Shown here one piece after another: positions 11,497 to 24,380 of a stretch of DNA of 64,000 nucleotides (position 1 is its first letter; each line of letters opens with the position of its first letter). The DNA is from Rhynchonema sp. JSB1_4 (Eukaryota > Nematoda > Chromadorea > Monhysterida > Xyalidae), in the NCBI GenBank assembly GCA_030248065.1, contig JASAMV010004066.1:1-64000 (forward strand). Direction: 5' to 3'. The position numbers and the translations under genes are program-made. The notes beneath the pieces were generated by a model. That model searched no databases. It worked only from the letters and a program-made list of their open reading frames with translations, and was not told the DNA's origin.

Positions 11497-13252
11497 TATG
11501 CTGGAAAAAATTCGATTTTTAGTCGCGGTTAGTTTTGAAATGCGCGCTACTGAAGGAAACCCAAACAGTTTTGGGTCAAGAAAGGAGAGCTTGATACGTA
11601 CACGATCGAAATGTTTCAGAGCAGTTCAAATCTTTCGTAGAACTTTCTTTATGCCAGCCACATTTTACGAAGAACAAACAGTGCAGTAACTGCAGACCTT
11701 CATTACAAATGTACAAATTCTGCCATAATTATGCGCAATTAGCCAAACACACAAGGCAATACATTTAAGTACTCTGGATTTGAGTTCATAACGATATGGA
11801 CCGAAACTGATTACAGGTAGTGACACAAACTACGCATTGTGGGCCAGCCAAAAAGTGCAATAACTATAATATAAATGAGGAACAACGCCAATACGATCTA
11901 AACGTAAAAAACCTCGCGATCATGAAAGGAAAATAATATACAAGGAAGGAAGAAGAAAGCGAATCAAACGACAGCAATACAAACTACCAAAAAAATTAGT
12001 GGACTGTAGAACAAACCATAAAAACCACAAATCCAAATACGCCCAAAAAAGATTCAAACAAGGAGTCATTTCACAATTGGACCCATCACCAGAGAATGAT
12101 AACATAATGTACAGCAGTGTAAAGCTCCGTTGAATTTCACATCGTAGATCCAGGTAGAAATAACAATACAAGAACAATAGAAAGAAAATGTGTAGTTGCG
12201 GATAGGTTGTAACAATCGAACAAAAGGCACCATAAAGCCGACTCTTGCTACTTGAACACACAATTTTATAACACAGGAACTTATGCATAAAAGCGGTCAG
12301 CTCATTATTTCACAGAAAATCGAGAAAACTCTCCTTCATCAAACATGAATTTAACTACAAAAATACACATGCGTATTAATTAGATGTACATTGCAACTCA
12401 CTAATAAGATGGTTACAAGCAGATTGATATTCAAATTTAAAGCCGATTGGATAGTGCACTTTACAAGCAGACGTGGGAAGCGTTTGGGCAACATTTGTAA
12501 CTAGTTTTAACTAATTTGTAACAGTTTTGGGTCAAGAAAGGACAGAGCTTGATAAGTACACGATCGAACTGTTTCAGAGCAGTTTAAATCTTTCGTAGAA
12601 CTTTCTTTATGCCAGCCGCATTTCACGAAGAACAAACAGTGCAATAACTAGTAGTGGTAGTAGTAGTACTTTATTTCGTTTCAGACACGAAAAGGGTAAA
12701 CATCAACAACCGCTCGAGGCGTGACAGCAACGATGAATACCTAGGTTTTAACAGTTTAGCCGGCACCAATTACATAAAGAGTTGGAGTACATTTGCACGA
12801 ATATAATAATGCAATATTATAATAACGACAATGTTACACAACTGGCACACACAATAATATTTACGCGCCACACCACAACACGATCAGAACATTATGCAAT
12901 TTCGACTTTTCTTTCACATACAGTACACCTTCATCGCTTGACACCCATTTACAAAACTTTGAAAATTTGGACACAACAATATCAGCAGGCAAACAGTTGT
13001 ACACATCGGACATCAACTGCAGAACAAATGTATAAATGAGGAACAACGCTAATACGATCTAAACTCTACATTGCAACTCACTAATAAGATGGTTACAAGC
13101 AGATTGCTATTCAAATTTAAAGCCGATTGGATAGTGCACTTTACAGACATACGTGGGAAGCCTTTGGGTAACATTTGTAACTAGCCGCACATTCCTTCTC
13201 ATTCCATTTGGAACCCAAAAGCCTCCAAATTCACTGTCAACAATTCAGTCAA
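11497..13252. other. intergenic region with dispersed direct repeats
   Basis: Between the SKI2 start codon and the RING-gene stop there is no gene I can support. A segment of about 130 bp at 11553-11690 recurs at 12520-12650, and one of about 120 bp at 12388-12505 recurs at 13068-13190. A LINE fragment interrupts one copy. The SKI2 promoter must lie at the left side, but I see no clear core element. Confidence 0.5.
12655..13046 (-). mobile_element. 3' fragment of a non-LTR retrotransposon
   Basis: The minus-strand frame 13046-12861 contains YNCLPADIVVSKFSKFCKWV, typical of the last residues of LINE reverse transcriptases. About 200 bases downstream the element ends in a CTA-trinucleotide tail (12655-12670). 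A nearby unoccupied copy of the host repeat (near 11860) shows the flanks joined. The rest of the element is missing (5' truncation). Confidence 0.5.
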
Positions 13253-16200
13253 TTAGACGCGCCTAGCACGACGGGTATTGTAGGTCTTGTTGGGATCCAA
13301 GCCCAGTTTGTATTGCAACTGGATGGTCTTGGCCAGCTGAAAGTCGCTATCGATCGGATCCACCGGCTTCGGCTCAGTGCGTTTCCGTTTCTTCTGCGCG
13401 GGCGGGACAGCTGCACTCGCATCGCTGTTGGCAGAAGGTTGACGTTTGCGTTTCTTGTTCGGTCGAATGGGCGACGTGACGGGAGGCGGCGACGCAACCT
13501 TGTCGGCGCGCGAAGTCGATTGGATTTCATCGGATTTGGGCGGTGTCTGAAGGGAAATGGACCTTGATTTCTAGATTATGGATGTCTCACGCCGATGGTG
13601 CGCTAAATCCTGCGATCTTAAGAGGCGCCCAGTCACTGTACATCACTGAATACGGACAATGCATGCAGCATACGACTAACCACGTGTGGAGGCATTGAGC
13701 TCCATACCCACGCACACGTGCGTAACCACATTGGTTACGACAAGCCAGTAAGCAGACAGTGTTGTTGTAGTTGGTCAGGTATTCGAGCCAGCCAACTAAA
13801 GGGCCAGGCCACCTCCAGCAGAGCTAACTTTCTGGCGATTTGGAGGTACGGGTTTTGGTAGTCAGCCAGTCACCTAGCGCTTCGGGGAGGGGTAATACTT
13901 CTCAAGCTAAAGTCGCAACTGCATAGTTCAGCGCAATAATCCCCACTCGGCTGAACTGTTCAAAATAATGCCAATTTACCTGAACCGTTCCATTACTCTT
14001 CTCTGTTGATTTCATCTTTTTCGGCACCACCGCCCCCAAACGTATCCAGGCCTGCGTGGTCGACGACGAACTTGGCACGACTTCCGTCGGACTCGAGGCC
14101 CGTTTGCGCTTCAGCTTCTTGATCGGACGCGATGCGGTTGCTGCGGATGCAGTTGTTGATGGTTTGATTGCAATCGTCGGACCCTGCAAGGACAACGAGA
14201 TTTGTATTTTACATTCTTAAGGTCGGTTCACCAGTGACCAAAGCTGTTTGGAACGCATGCGTTGCCATTTGTTTGTACGTAAATTCGTGGTAGTTTGGCA
14301 AAATGTTGATAACGTCGATGTTGTATCTGACGCGCCACTAAATGGGCAATACAGACATCAAGATGTCAGCGGACCTTGACCCCGCAGCAGTGAGACGCCT
14401 CCCCATTTACCGACCATTCGCAAGAACACCGGAAACACCAAAAAAACAAACACCAGCCAAAGAAAAAAGTGCAAATGAAGCGACAATGAGACGGACACAC
14501 ACATGCACACACACAGCGACTACCTTGCACTTTAAGATGCAACGCGTTTCGGGACGCTGATTCGATGGATCGTCAACAAGTGGTGGTTCGCTGTTGATGG
14601 ATGTCGATTGATTACAGGCAGTTTCGATCAAATTCAGATCGATCGATTTGCGATGACAACGACTCGTGCGACGCACCTGTGGCACACGGACAGAAACGGA
14701 AATCAGGAGACTGGGCCCAGCCGCAGAAACGGATTAAAAATATCAGCCGCAACCGAAAGATCAAATAAGTTTTGGGTTCAGGTTTAGGCAAACACTCAAG
14801 GTTAGATAGATTATGTAGACAGATAGCCCAGGTTATCCGGTATTTGCGGACCGGGCGACGGACAGCGACAGGTAAACACACCGCTAGCAAAACGGGACAT
14901 TTTCGGACACGCGACAGGAAAACAATAATAAATGGGTGCGTGCAAAAGCAAAGCCAACAAGCACAGACAGCAAAAATCACAAAATGAAAACAACGTGAAC
15001 TTACCATCTGATCGGATATGCTGTGACCGTGCGCTTTTGATGTCGCTTTTGGACCGGGCCGCTTGGTTACGGTAATCGATGGTGGGTGTTCGCTAGCAGC
15101 TGGCGCATCACTGACGGCAGCGTGCTGATTGGTCGATGGCTTGGTCAGTTTGACGGGGGTTGGCTGGAAACGGAAATCACGAGCTGATGTGAATTTTTTC
15201 CAATTCTTAATCAGACAAGGAAAAAACAGACACAACAAAACATGGGGACAAGAAAAGCTCGTAAGCGTGCCACAACAAAACCACGAAGCTGAGCGCGTGC
15301 ACAAAATGTTACCTTCATTTTCCGATTCAGCGAGCAGAACGCATGTTCGTGTCGTCGCAAACTAGAGATGCGGTTGCACGCAGATGCACAATGTGCGCAT
15401 TTGAACGGTCGCTTGGTTGTGTGCCGACAGTCACAGTGCCCACGCATGTGGCCGCAGTGGGCCGTGCGGTAGTCGCAGTCGCTGCACCGGTAGACATTCT
15501 GTTCGGGGCGCCACATGACCGATGTCTTGCCGATCGACCAGTGGCGTTTCGGACGGAATCCGGCACATCGCACTTTATGGCCCATGATGATCGATGTCAC
15601 GGTTGGTGGTGATGCGATGATCGGACTCGAGTTGACAACGGGTTGGTGGCGTCGTCGCAACTTGAATGTGATGAAAACAAAACATACGTCATGGACAGCA
15701 GCAGCACAAGACAAACGTGCATGGATAGATACAGATTGAGCAGAAGCAACACGAAAGCAGAACAAGGTGTGGCAAAGAAACGAGCTCACGGAACCGTACC
15801 GACTTTGCGGGCAAGCAGCGCCTGCTGGGAGACTGTGACTACGTTTGGCGTGCGACTTGGCATGGACACATTTTTTGTGACCCGTATTTGCGACAGAGTT
15901 TGAGCACTAATTTTTACCAGTATAAAGGTTGCTTTGTGTTGCCTACTGAAACATCTGTAACTCTGGTCGAAATTGGTGCTTTTTTAAGCAAATGTTGTTT
16001 ATCTAACATTATGTTGATCAACGTTTTGCAAAATACTGGTGAAACAAAAACTGCGAGTGCCATGCAGTGGTCGCGGCATTACTTGTCTTCAGAGTTGATA
16101 CGGCCGATGGTGCTAGCTGTCAGTGCATCAGGTTCGCAGTTAACTGCAGCTCAACAACAGTGCAACATGCATTCAGGGAAGCGAGCATGAAAGACAACCC

Positions 16201-19200
16201 AAAAAGTGGCAAAATTGCAAAATCAAACACTCTCTGGTCCCACCATTTTCCCGGTGCCTGAGACAGGCTCGCTCTTTTTCGCAGCACTTTTCTTTGATGT
16301 TGTTTTCGCTGTTAGTGATGGTGGTGGTGCGGTAGCCGGCAGACTCGCCTCGTCAGGCACTGTCGTTGGCTGATTGGTTGATGTTTCATTTGTTGAACTG
16401 CTTTCTTGGCGCCGTGCCAGCTCAGTCGTCGCCTTTTTGTTGCCCTGGAAAATTTACCATTGATCAACTAATATGTTGTGAAAAAATTGTAAATAAAATG
16501 TATTTCAGACATAAAAAGACCCTGAACTCACTTGATCAGCCAGCATTTTGATCATTCGATCAGACATTTGCGACATTTTCGGGATTCGCATCGGTTTGAC
16601 GACTGGCTTGGCGGGCGTTTCGTTTTCAGGCGGCGACTTTGGTGGGTCGGTCTAAAAAAACTCAAAATTTATTCGTCAAGAAAACATCTGCGCAAACAAT
16701 ACACAATCCGATGACAACTGACCTTCTTATCAGCACCACACGCCGTACAATCCGGTCGATTACAACTATCACTCGCATGTTCATTGCTGGCGTGCTGGTG
16801 ATGTTTGCGTTTCATTCTGTACTTCCTTGGCGAGATAGTATCAGGTGCAGTTGACGATGTTTTGGCGGCTGCTGCATCGCCATTTTGATCACGCGACTGC
16901 ACCACGGAGACCAGCTTAATGAAAAGGTCGGGAGACGTTGTTTTTGTTCTGATTGTGAGCGTCTGACTGTCAAACATGGGTGATCGACCAAACCAAACTT
17001 GGTTCTATCGATCAAACTTGGTCAGGTGCTTTTTTGCTCTTTTTGGATCATTTAAAATTTCGGAACGCCACTGATTTTGACTAGCGTGAAGGTTATTCAT
17101 AGGGATGTAAAATGTACAGCTTCTACGCTGGTCGAAATTTGGGCATCCGATAAATCAAATTATCCTCAAATCAAATTGGACGCGATCAAAGCTGGTCCGA
17201 ATCGATCCGATCCAACAACCAAGTTAGATGATCAATATCGGATCTTGTGCCGCAAGCCAAGCGTGCACAACAAATGGGAAATGTTTCGCCATCAACATTA
17301 GTACGAAGGGGGTTGAAATACGTGCAATGGTTGCGTTCGTTAGTGCAACTAAAATAACCGACACAAAAATGGATACAAAAACAGCTCCCAATAAAATCAC
17401 CTGTACATGTTTGTCGCCATCAGCATTCTGATCAGTCGGACTCGTCCCGCCCGACCTTGTCACCGGCCGGAAGCCGGACACCGAATTGCGCAACGCACTG
17501 CCGACCCGCGCGAATAGGGACTGGCCGGTGAAGAGATTGTGGTTGGACGAAGTTGGTTCATTGGCGGGCTGTGGCTTGACAGGAGATGCAGATGGCGTCC
17601 CACGGATGGGCGTGGGAAGCAGCTGAAATGTGGTTTGTGACGCAATCTCAGACACGTGGCAAATTTCGAAAATAGCCTCCCCCGCCCAGAACAAGACAGC
17701 TAGACGGGAGATGGAAAGAACGTTGTTTTCGCGCTGTGGACATATCGGAGAAAAAGCCACCTCGATTTAGCCATGAATCTAGCCGGCCACTAAATTTTGT
17801 ACGTGGACAGGAATCCATAAAACGACGATAACCAAAATACACCATATAAAGTATAATTAATCCAACCAAGTGTGGTGATGACGACATATCCATTGGCCCA
17901 GCCACTCGAGCCCGTTGTTGTTGTTGTTTGCGTTTGGTCGGCGTGCGTGGCGCTGGCGAGATCGGCGTGAACTTATTGACAAAGTCTTCGTGCACTGAAG
18001 ACGACAAGAAAATGAAGAGAAAATCAGACAACAAAACAAAAATGCGAATGCATTATTCGTCACCTACCGGAATCCACGACTTCATCTATTGAAGGCGACT
18101 GAACGCGGAATGAATCGAATCCAACGGTAGAGCTGTCGTCAGACGTCGTCCGTGGCGTGGCGATGTAGCCCGGCTGTCTGCAAACAGTTGTACACAGCAA
18201 AAAAAAAAAAACAAAACACAAAACAAAAAAAAAAAAAACCCCCCCCCCCCCCCCCACCATTGACATTAGAATGTCCATTTCGTCCAGTCAATTTCGGGTT
18301 CCAATGTTACTGCGTGGTGGATCGGTGGAACCCCAGTTGAAAGAAGCGCGATCAGATTGCAAAACAAGCAATATGTTGCCTCTGGACGTGTCTTCTCCCG
18401 CTCTACGTCAACCGCATGTCCCACAGAAATTTCACACGAAAAAAATCTCAAAAACTCACTGTCTGGGCTCATCCCGTTCCCTTCCAGCAGCCAATGGTGT
18501 ACTGGTCATAATCATCATAGTCTCTGGTTGATTATCCCCAGCAGCAGCAACAGCAGCAGGTGCGGTAGCAGCGGGAGATCGATTTCTGATCGGGGTGCTG
18601 GCAGCTGATTGCGATGAACGATCATGGAAGCCACGATGACGCTGTTGTTGTCGTTGTTGGAACGAGGAGAATGTGGAGACGGACATGGAGGTCGACATTA
18701 TTGGACTGCCCAATGTGGCTGCAATTGGAATGGTTTTCTTTTTTTGAAAACGAATAGTGTTGGTTTTCGTGCGTGATTGAGTTTGAGCATGACAACAACG
18801 TGCACAACCGTGGCCGTCGTATGACCGCGGATTCGCTAATGGAATTGTTCCCAAGATGCCATAACAATACAACAATCAAATTCCGAGTTGTTTTGTGCGT
18901 GACCACCATTGTGCCACATTAGCTTCAACAATTCTGTGTTAGTACAAAGCTGCGCAAAATGTTTCGCTGCGAAAGTAAAGCGCAGCCAAAATGCACTATC
19001 CGGTAATGTCAAGCGTTGTTCGAGCACAGAAACAATCACAGAAAGCTGCGCAAAACATTTCGCTGCGAAAGTAAAGTGCCAGCCAAAATACAGCATCTGG
19101 TAATCCGAAATTTTAACACTATTATGCAGCAACAAACAAATCCACAACAACAACATCCCACAGCCCGATCAATATCCCAACCTTCCAAGTGCGCGTCCCC

Positions 19201-21168
19201 CATCACCAATCGATTGGTGTTTGGTGTTGACTGTCTGGGTGCAGTCATCACCGCGGGCGGCGCTGGTGGTGGTGGCATTTCACATCCCAGCGTTGTTGTT
19301 GCTGGCGTTCGACTCGGTGTACTGGTCGCTGAGCGCTCATTCGCCGCGGCTTGTTTGGATTTCTGCGACAATGTGCATCGTTTTTTGAATGCAATGCAAA
19401 CACCGGTAGGGTAAGAGCGATGCCGAGTGTCTGTCGGGCAGGTAAGGTCGGTGGCCCGATGTCAGATTTTTCCGAACCCGACAATTGGAGTTCAAAACAC
19501 AATTTTGCAGAGAGAAGAATATTGAGGGAATTTTTTTTCGAACCATTTGTTTCAGGAAGGCGCAGGAAGTGGCGTTTTGGAGTCCACTTTGTTTAAACAC
19601 CCTTCAATTCAATAGATTCGAGCCAAAAATCTGCATTAATGCGGCAAATTAGCAACATTTCGAATGCTTTTGGTCCAAAATACTACGTCGTATGTCGGTT
19701 ATCCGGTATCTTAAAGAACTGTCGGGTGTCGGTCGGTTGACTTTTTCCTCATATGTCGGGCATCGGCGGACCCGCCCCCCAGATAGATTCATAAGAACAG
19801 GCGACAATGAAAATATTTTGCCCCCTGAACACAAAGTGCCCAACCCCAATTTAAGCTGACAAAGCGACTCACCAGCACATCATCTTTCGAGTACAGGAAG
19901 GTATCATTTTTCGGCTTATTATCCGGTTCATATTCGATATATTCCTTCGATTTTGAGTTGTCCGCATCTTTTGTCATCGAATCTTTCGTCCTGCCGTCAG
20001 TTGAACCGTCAAGAATGTCCTGACAGACAAGATGTACAACAATATAAAAAATGTTCCACGTCTTCCCTAACACAAACACAAACACGCATGTAAGTGATGT
20101 GGCCGATAACTTATCGTTAGCGCACAAACTGCAAAAAAATAACAAAAAATAAAATTTTACCCACCGATAGGGTCACATCAAGGACACCGTCGTGTTCGAG
20201 TCTCGATAACTGTTCCAATACGGATTTGCTCAGTGCTTCTTCGCGTTTGATTCGGTCTTCTTTTTCTTTTTCGAGCTGAATAATGACAGTTCAAAACATG
20301 TTAGGTTTTTTAGGTCAATATTTATCGTAAAATTAATTGCCAACCCGCTCAATCTCCGGTTCCCACCAGCCCGGCGTCAGGGAACTGTCGTTGCATTTGG
20401 AGCGGTCGGCCAATGTCGGGTCTGAAATAAAATTAATATAAAAAAGTGTGCATGCGAATTTAGAAGTTCGACGAAAACCTGACTGACCTTCTTGGTTCAT
20501 CAACTTCAACAGCCGCGCCCGATTTCGTTTGATGAATTTCTGTTTCTCCAAATCAATCAGACTTTTGTGATGAACGTTCACTTCGCGATGCCACGACGAC
20601 AGACGTTTGCGACAGAGCGGACATTGGTTGGTCACTGTCTGTAAAAACATCGACAAACATTTATGAGTCTGATTTACAGTTTTCTCACGAAATATATAAA
20701 GCCGGTTTTATCGCCAGTATATGGCTGGTAGCCAAATTTACCAAAAAAAACCTGAAGTGAGGTATCGCCGCCGAGCAAGACATTTAGTTTCGAAATCAAC
20801 CGACCGCAACTGTCCCTCCCAGTCTCTCTGATGCAAAAGCAGAATCGAAGCCGAGCACAAACAACCAAACGAAACGAACCAACACCAAAAAACCAAGCGA
20901 CAAGCAAGCCAACCTCGAGCGATCTCTCGAAGCACTGCAGACAGAACGAATGGCTGCATGGCAGCGGGCCGACCGGTGACTCCATCAAATCCAGACAGAT
21001 TGAACACGTATAATCATTGACGTCGATTTTTGTGTTACTGCCGCAGCTGTCGCGTCGATTGTTCTTTGCCTCGATTGGGTCATTTTTTGATGAGTTTTGG
21101 CCAATTTTATGATCAATTTCCATATTTTCTGTGTTTGACGACGACGACGGCAGGACCGACGACGCCAT
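13253..21168 (-). CDS. RNF168/RNF169-like RING E3 ubiquitin ligase with added zinc fingers
   Basis: Predicted 1097-residue nuclear E3 ligase. Exons: 21168-20914, 20638-20488, 20421-20345, 20275-20165, 20019-19873, 19362-19182, 18718-18460, 18177-18068, 17994-17867, 17622-17401, 16896-16723, 16651-16532, 16444-16244, 15660-15313, 15163-15005, 14676-14524, 14183-13980, 13546-13253; all phases agree. A C3HC4 RING (CSIC...CSHSFC...CPLC) occupies residues about 54-100. The following SSWHRE...HHKSLIDLE and PEIERLEKEKEDRIKREEAL segments parallel the RNF168 post-RING helix. The middle is low-complexity Ser/Thr/Pro/Lys. Two tandem fingers follow near residue 760: CSDC-X12-H-X4-H and CAHC-X12-H-X4-C, joined by a TTKRPF linker. 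The end has an MIU-like helix (DSDFQLAKTIQLQY) then YNTRRARRV, similar in arrangement to the MIU2-LRM2 tail. In the family this binds ubiquitylated H2A at DNA breaks; here that is inferred. The zinc fingers are not known to me in RNF168. Confidence 0.78.
18939..19100. repeat. two-copy direct repeat in a RING-gene intron
   Basis: Two copies of a unit of about 95 bp sharing CTGCGCAAAA and TTTCGCTGCGAAAGTAAAG, starting near 18950 and 19047, lie in the intron between the exons at 19182 and 18718. Confidence 0.6.
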
Positions 21169-21329
21169 TTTCTCAACAATCTGGGCCTGAATTTTTTTAT
21201 CACATAGGATTCACGATTCACCACACTGACAAACCGATACCAAAACCACCACTGAAATTTAAAAATTTAAAAAATCGTTTGCCTTTCTATTTTATTTTCA
21301 TGCATTTTGCCATTCTCACTATTTTGGGT

Positions 21330-21990
21330 GTTTCCTGATCATTGTTTGGTCTTTGCGTCAGTGCTGTGGTTGGGGGGAGGGGTTCCCCCAATGGTACCCC
21401 ACCCGAGGGGGGCCTGGTACACTACCCCCTGCCCGCCCCGCTCTGGTACCAGTGTAGTTCCTGGGGGCTGGGGGGAGGGGGTCCCCCCCTAAGGTACACT
21501 AACCGCCGCGACCAAGGTACACTAGTACACTAACCGCCGTGCCAGGTACACTAACCGCCTCAATTTTTGCCCAAAATAGGCATTTTTAGGCTTAAAATGG
21601 GCATTTTTAGGCCTCACATTTTTGGTGGTACTGGTACTGTAGGTTGCCGCCCCGCCTGGGTAGCTTGGCTACACCACTGGTTGAAAATACATTGTTTTCC
21701 ATGAAAAGGACGTCAGATAGACAATACTGACTGATCACTCACTTGCCGAATCCGTCAGAAATTTTAGTATTTTTGACAAAAAAATCCCTACTTTTTCAGT
21801 AAAATAAGTCACTTCAGAAGCTTCGGGCCGGGGTGCCCGGCCCGGCCCGAGGCAAAAGCCCAAAATCGCGGCCAGGCCCGGCCCGAGGTCGGGCCGGCCC
21901 GATTGCGACCTCTGCTTATGATCCTACCCGCCCCGATTTTTACCCTCAGCTCAAAATGCCCATTTTTTGGTCAAAAATGCCCAAATTTCA
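21330..21990. other. GC-rich intergenic sequence upstream of the RING gene
   Basis: Contains C/G runs, repeated GGTACACTAACCGCC motifs (about 21492-21560) and a GGCCCGGCCCGA-rich patch (21825-21905). Reading frames here are by-products of low-complexity sequence. No gene is supported. Confidence 0.5.
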
Positions 21991-21996
21991 ACCGAG

Positions 21997-22386
21997 CAGT
22001 GGTGTCGTTGGGGGGGGGGGAAGGGGGGTTACCCCCCCCCTAGTACCCGGTATCCGGTATCTTGATTTTTTCACCCAGGGGTATCCGGTATCCTGACTTT
22101 TTGTCCAGGGGTATCCTACCCTAAAAATTTTCCGAAAACCGTAAAAATCGCCCATTTTTGCCTCCAAAATGCTCAAAATCGCTTGCTAGCGCAAGCATAA
22201 CCCCCAAAATGACCATTTTTGCGCTTTCAACACCGAATTTGCTCGATTTTCCTGTTAAAAAATTGACCTTTTTTGAACAACCCCCCCTGGTATCCGAGAT
22301 TTTTCATTTTGGGTATCCGGTATCCGAAAATTTTGGATTCTGGGTATCCGGTATCCTGACTTTTTGATTTCCCAACGACACCACTG
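21997..22386. mobile_element. hAT-type MITE, complete
   Basis: Perfect 16-bp terminal inverted repeats CAGTGGTGTCGTTGGG are flanked by the 8-bp duplication CAACCGAG (21989-21996 and 22387-22394). The interior has GTATCCGGTATCC repeats and C/G runs with no transposase frame. It is the intact relative of the element at 6296. Confidence 0.85.
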
Positions 22387-22406
22387 CAACCGAGAACCCT
22401 CACAAG

Positions 22407-23761
22407 CAGTGTTGGAGGTGGGGGGGTTGGGGGGGGGGGGGGTAGCCCCCCCCCCCCCAGTACAGTAGATATCCCCCCTCGCCTGGTACAGTAGGTAGCC
22501 CCCCCGATGTTTGGCATGGTACAGTAGGTATCCCCCCCGATTTTCACCCCGGTACAGTAGGTATCCCCCCCGATTTTGCCCCAAAAGTGCCAATTTTTGA
22601 CCAAAATGGCCAAAATTAGTGTAAAATCAGTGGATTTTGCCTCAAATTACCCAAAATTCGCGCGCTACGCGCGCAAATACTACGTTTTCACACGATTCCA
22701 CACCTCATAAAAACATTGAAAATTTTCACCCCCAAGCCTAACCCCCCCCCCAACCCCCCTAGGTACATAACCCCCCCCCAGGCCATCGGCTTTGGTACAG
22801 TAGGTATCCCCCCCTCTCCGAGCGCGGTACAGTAGGTATCCCCCCCTCCAGATTACCGTATTGTCGGAAATAGAACCCGGGGGGTCTATTTTTTCACTGG
22901 GGTCATTTTGGGGGGGTTCAATTTATGGGGGGGGGTCAATTATTGGGGGGGTTATATTTTTCATTTGGCCCAGTTTTGGAGGTGGGGGGGTTTGGGGGGG
23001 GGAGCCCCCCAGTACAGTAGGTATCCCCCCCTCGCCTGGTACAGTAGGTATCCCCCCCTATGTTTGGCATGGTACCGTATGTATACCCCCCCCGATTTTC
23101 ACCCCGGTACAGTAGGTATCCCCCCCGATTTTGCCCAAAAAGTGCCAATTTTTGACCAAAATGGCCAAAATTAGTGTAAAATCAGTGGTTTTTGCCTCAA
23201 ATTACCCAAAATTCGCGCGCTACGCGCGCAAATACCACGTTTTCACACGATTCCACACATAATAAACACATTAAAAATTTTCACCCCAAAACCTAACCCC
23301 CCCCCCCCAACCCCCCCCCCTAGGTACATAACCCCCCCCAGGCCATCGGCTCTGGTACAGTAGGTATCCCCCCCTCTCTGAGCGCGGTACAGTAGGTATC
23401 CCCCTCCAGAGTACCTCCAACACTGATTTGGCCCCCCGACGAAAAAAATCATTGTTAATAATGCCCATAAAAATGGCTTGTTTTCGGTATTTTCTAACTT
23501 CAACAGCGGCAATTATGCTTAGAAAGCTCCATTCTGTTGTGTACGCAAGCTTAAACAACGTTTGACACAGCAACACAGCCCTACCATACCACTATTGTGT
23601 GGTACGGTTAAGGTTGGTGTTGGGGTTCTATTATTGGGGGGGGGGGTCAATTAATGGCGGGGTTGTATTTTGATTTCGAGCCATTTAGGGGTGGTTCAAT
23701 TAATGGGGGGGTCAATTAATGGGGGGGTTCTATTTCCGACAATACGGTACCTCCAACACTG
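22407..23761. mobile_element. hAT-type element, 1.36 kb, with internal duplication
   Basis: Terminal repeats CAGTGTTGGAGGT and their complement are flanked by the 8-bp duplication CTCACAAG (22399-22406 and 23762-23769). Inside, a block of about 390 bp occurs twice (about 22459-22846 and 23008-23404). Each has several copies of GGTACAGTAGGTATCCCCC and the palindrome CGCGCGCTACGCGCGC. An extra terminus-like ACCTCCAACACTG at about 23407 suggests self-nesting. No transposase is seen. Confidence 0.8.
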
Positions 23762-23864
23762 CTCACAAGTGCAAAAAATCGCGCGCGATATATGCACTTT
23801 GTAGCACATAAAATAGGCACCCAAAAAAAACTTGTGTTGTACCCTACCGTAAAAACCTAAATAC

Positions 23865-23866
23865 AG

Positions 23867-23897
<31 letters not shown>

Positions 23898-24380
23898 TAA
23901 TACAGCCCCCCCCAAAAAGGGGTCAGTGAATTAATAGAGGCCCCCCCGGAAAAGAGCCCCCCCCCATAAGTAACATCCCCTATACAGTAGTGTATTAAGG
24001 CGTGATAGTGGTACATGCACGTTTGTTGTTCGTTCAGAGCACATAATACGCCTCTTATTGACGATTAGACACGAATAAATGCGACTACAAGCGAAAAAAC
24101 ACCCCTCCCAACCCCCTTTTTGGGGTTTTTGGGGGTATTCTGGGAACATTTTTCAAGGTCGGGACAGGAAAAAAGGCGCCCCCCCGAAAGCGCCCCCCCC
24201 GCAAAGAGCCCCCCAAAATGGGGACAGAGAAAAAAAAGCGCCCCCCCCCCCTCTAGTTTTTTCTGTACTTCCGCCACGCCCCGACCCCCCCCCCCCCCCC
24301 CCCCCCCCCCCCAGCCCCCCCCCCCCCCCCCCCCCCCGGGCACCCCCACCCCCCCCCCCCCCCCCCCCCCCCTCCCCCCA
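23865..24380. repeat. long C-runs and C-rich low-complexity sequence
   Basis: Homopolymer C stretches of 15-30 bases alternate with short GCCCCCCC units. Proline-rich or glycine-rich frames across this region are compositional. True run lengths are unreliable in any assembly. Confidence 0.8.

Noticed and set aside
14612..15304. 230-codon minus-strand frame taken as one exon
   Set aside because: Splice sites at 15163 and 15005 fit the 18-exon RING model; the rest of the frame is intron read-through.
22459..23404. CRISPR-like array of short repeats
   Set aside because: Spacers are themselves repeated, units are uneven, and the sequence is eukaryotic with transposon ends around it.
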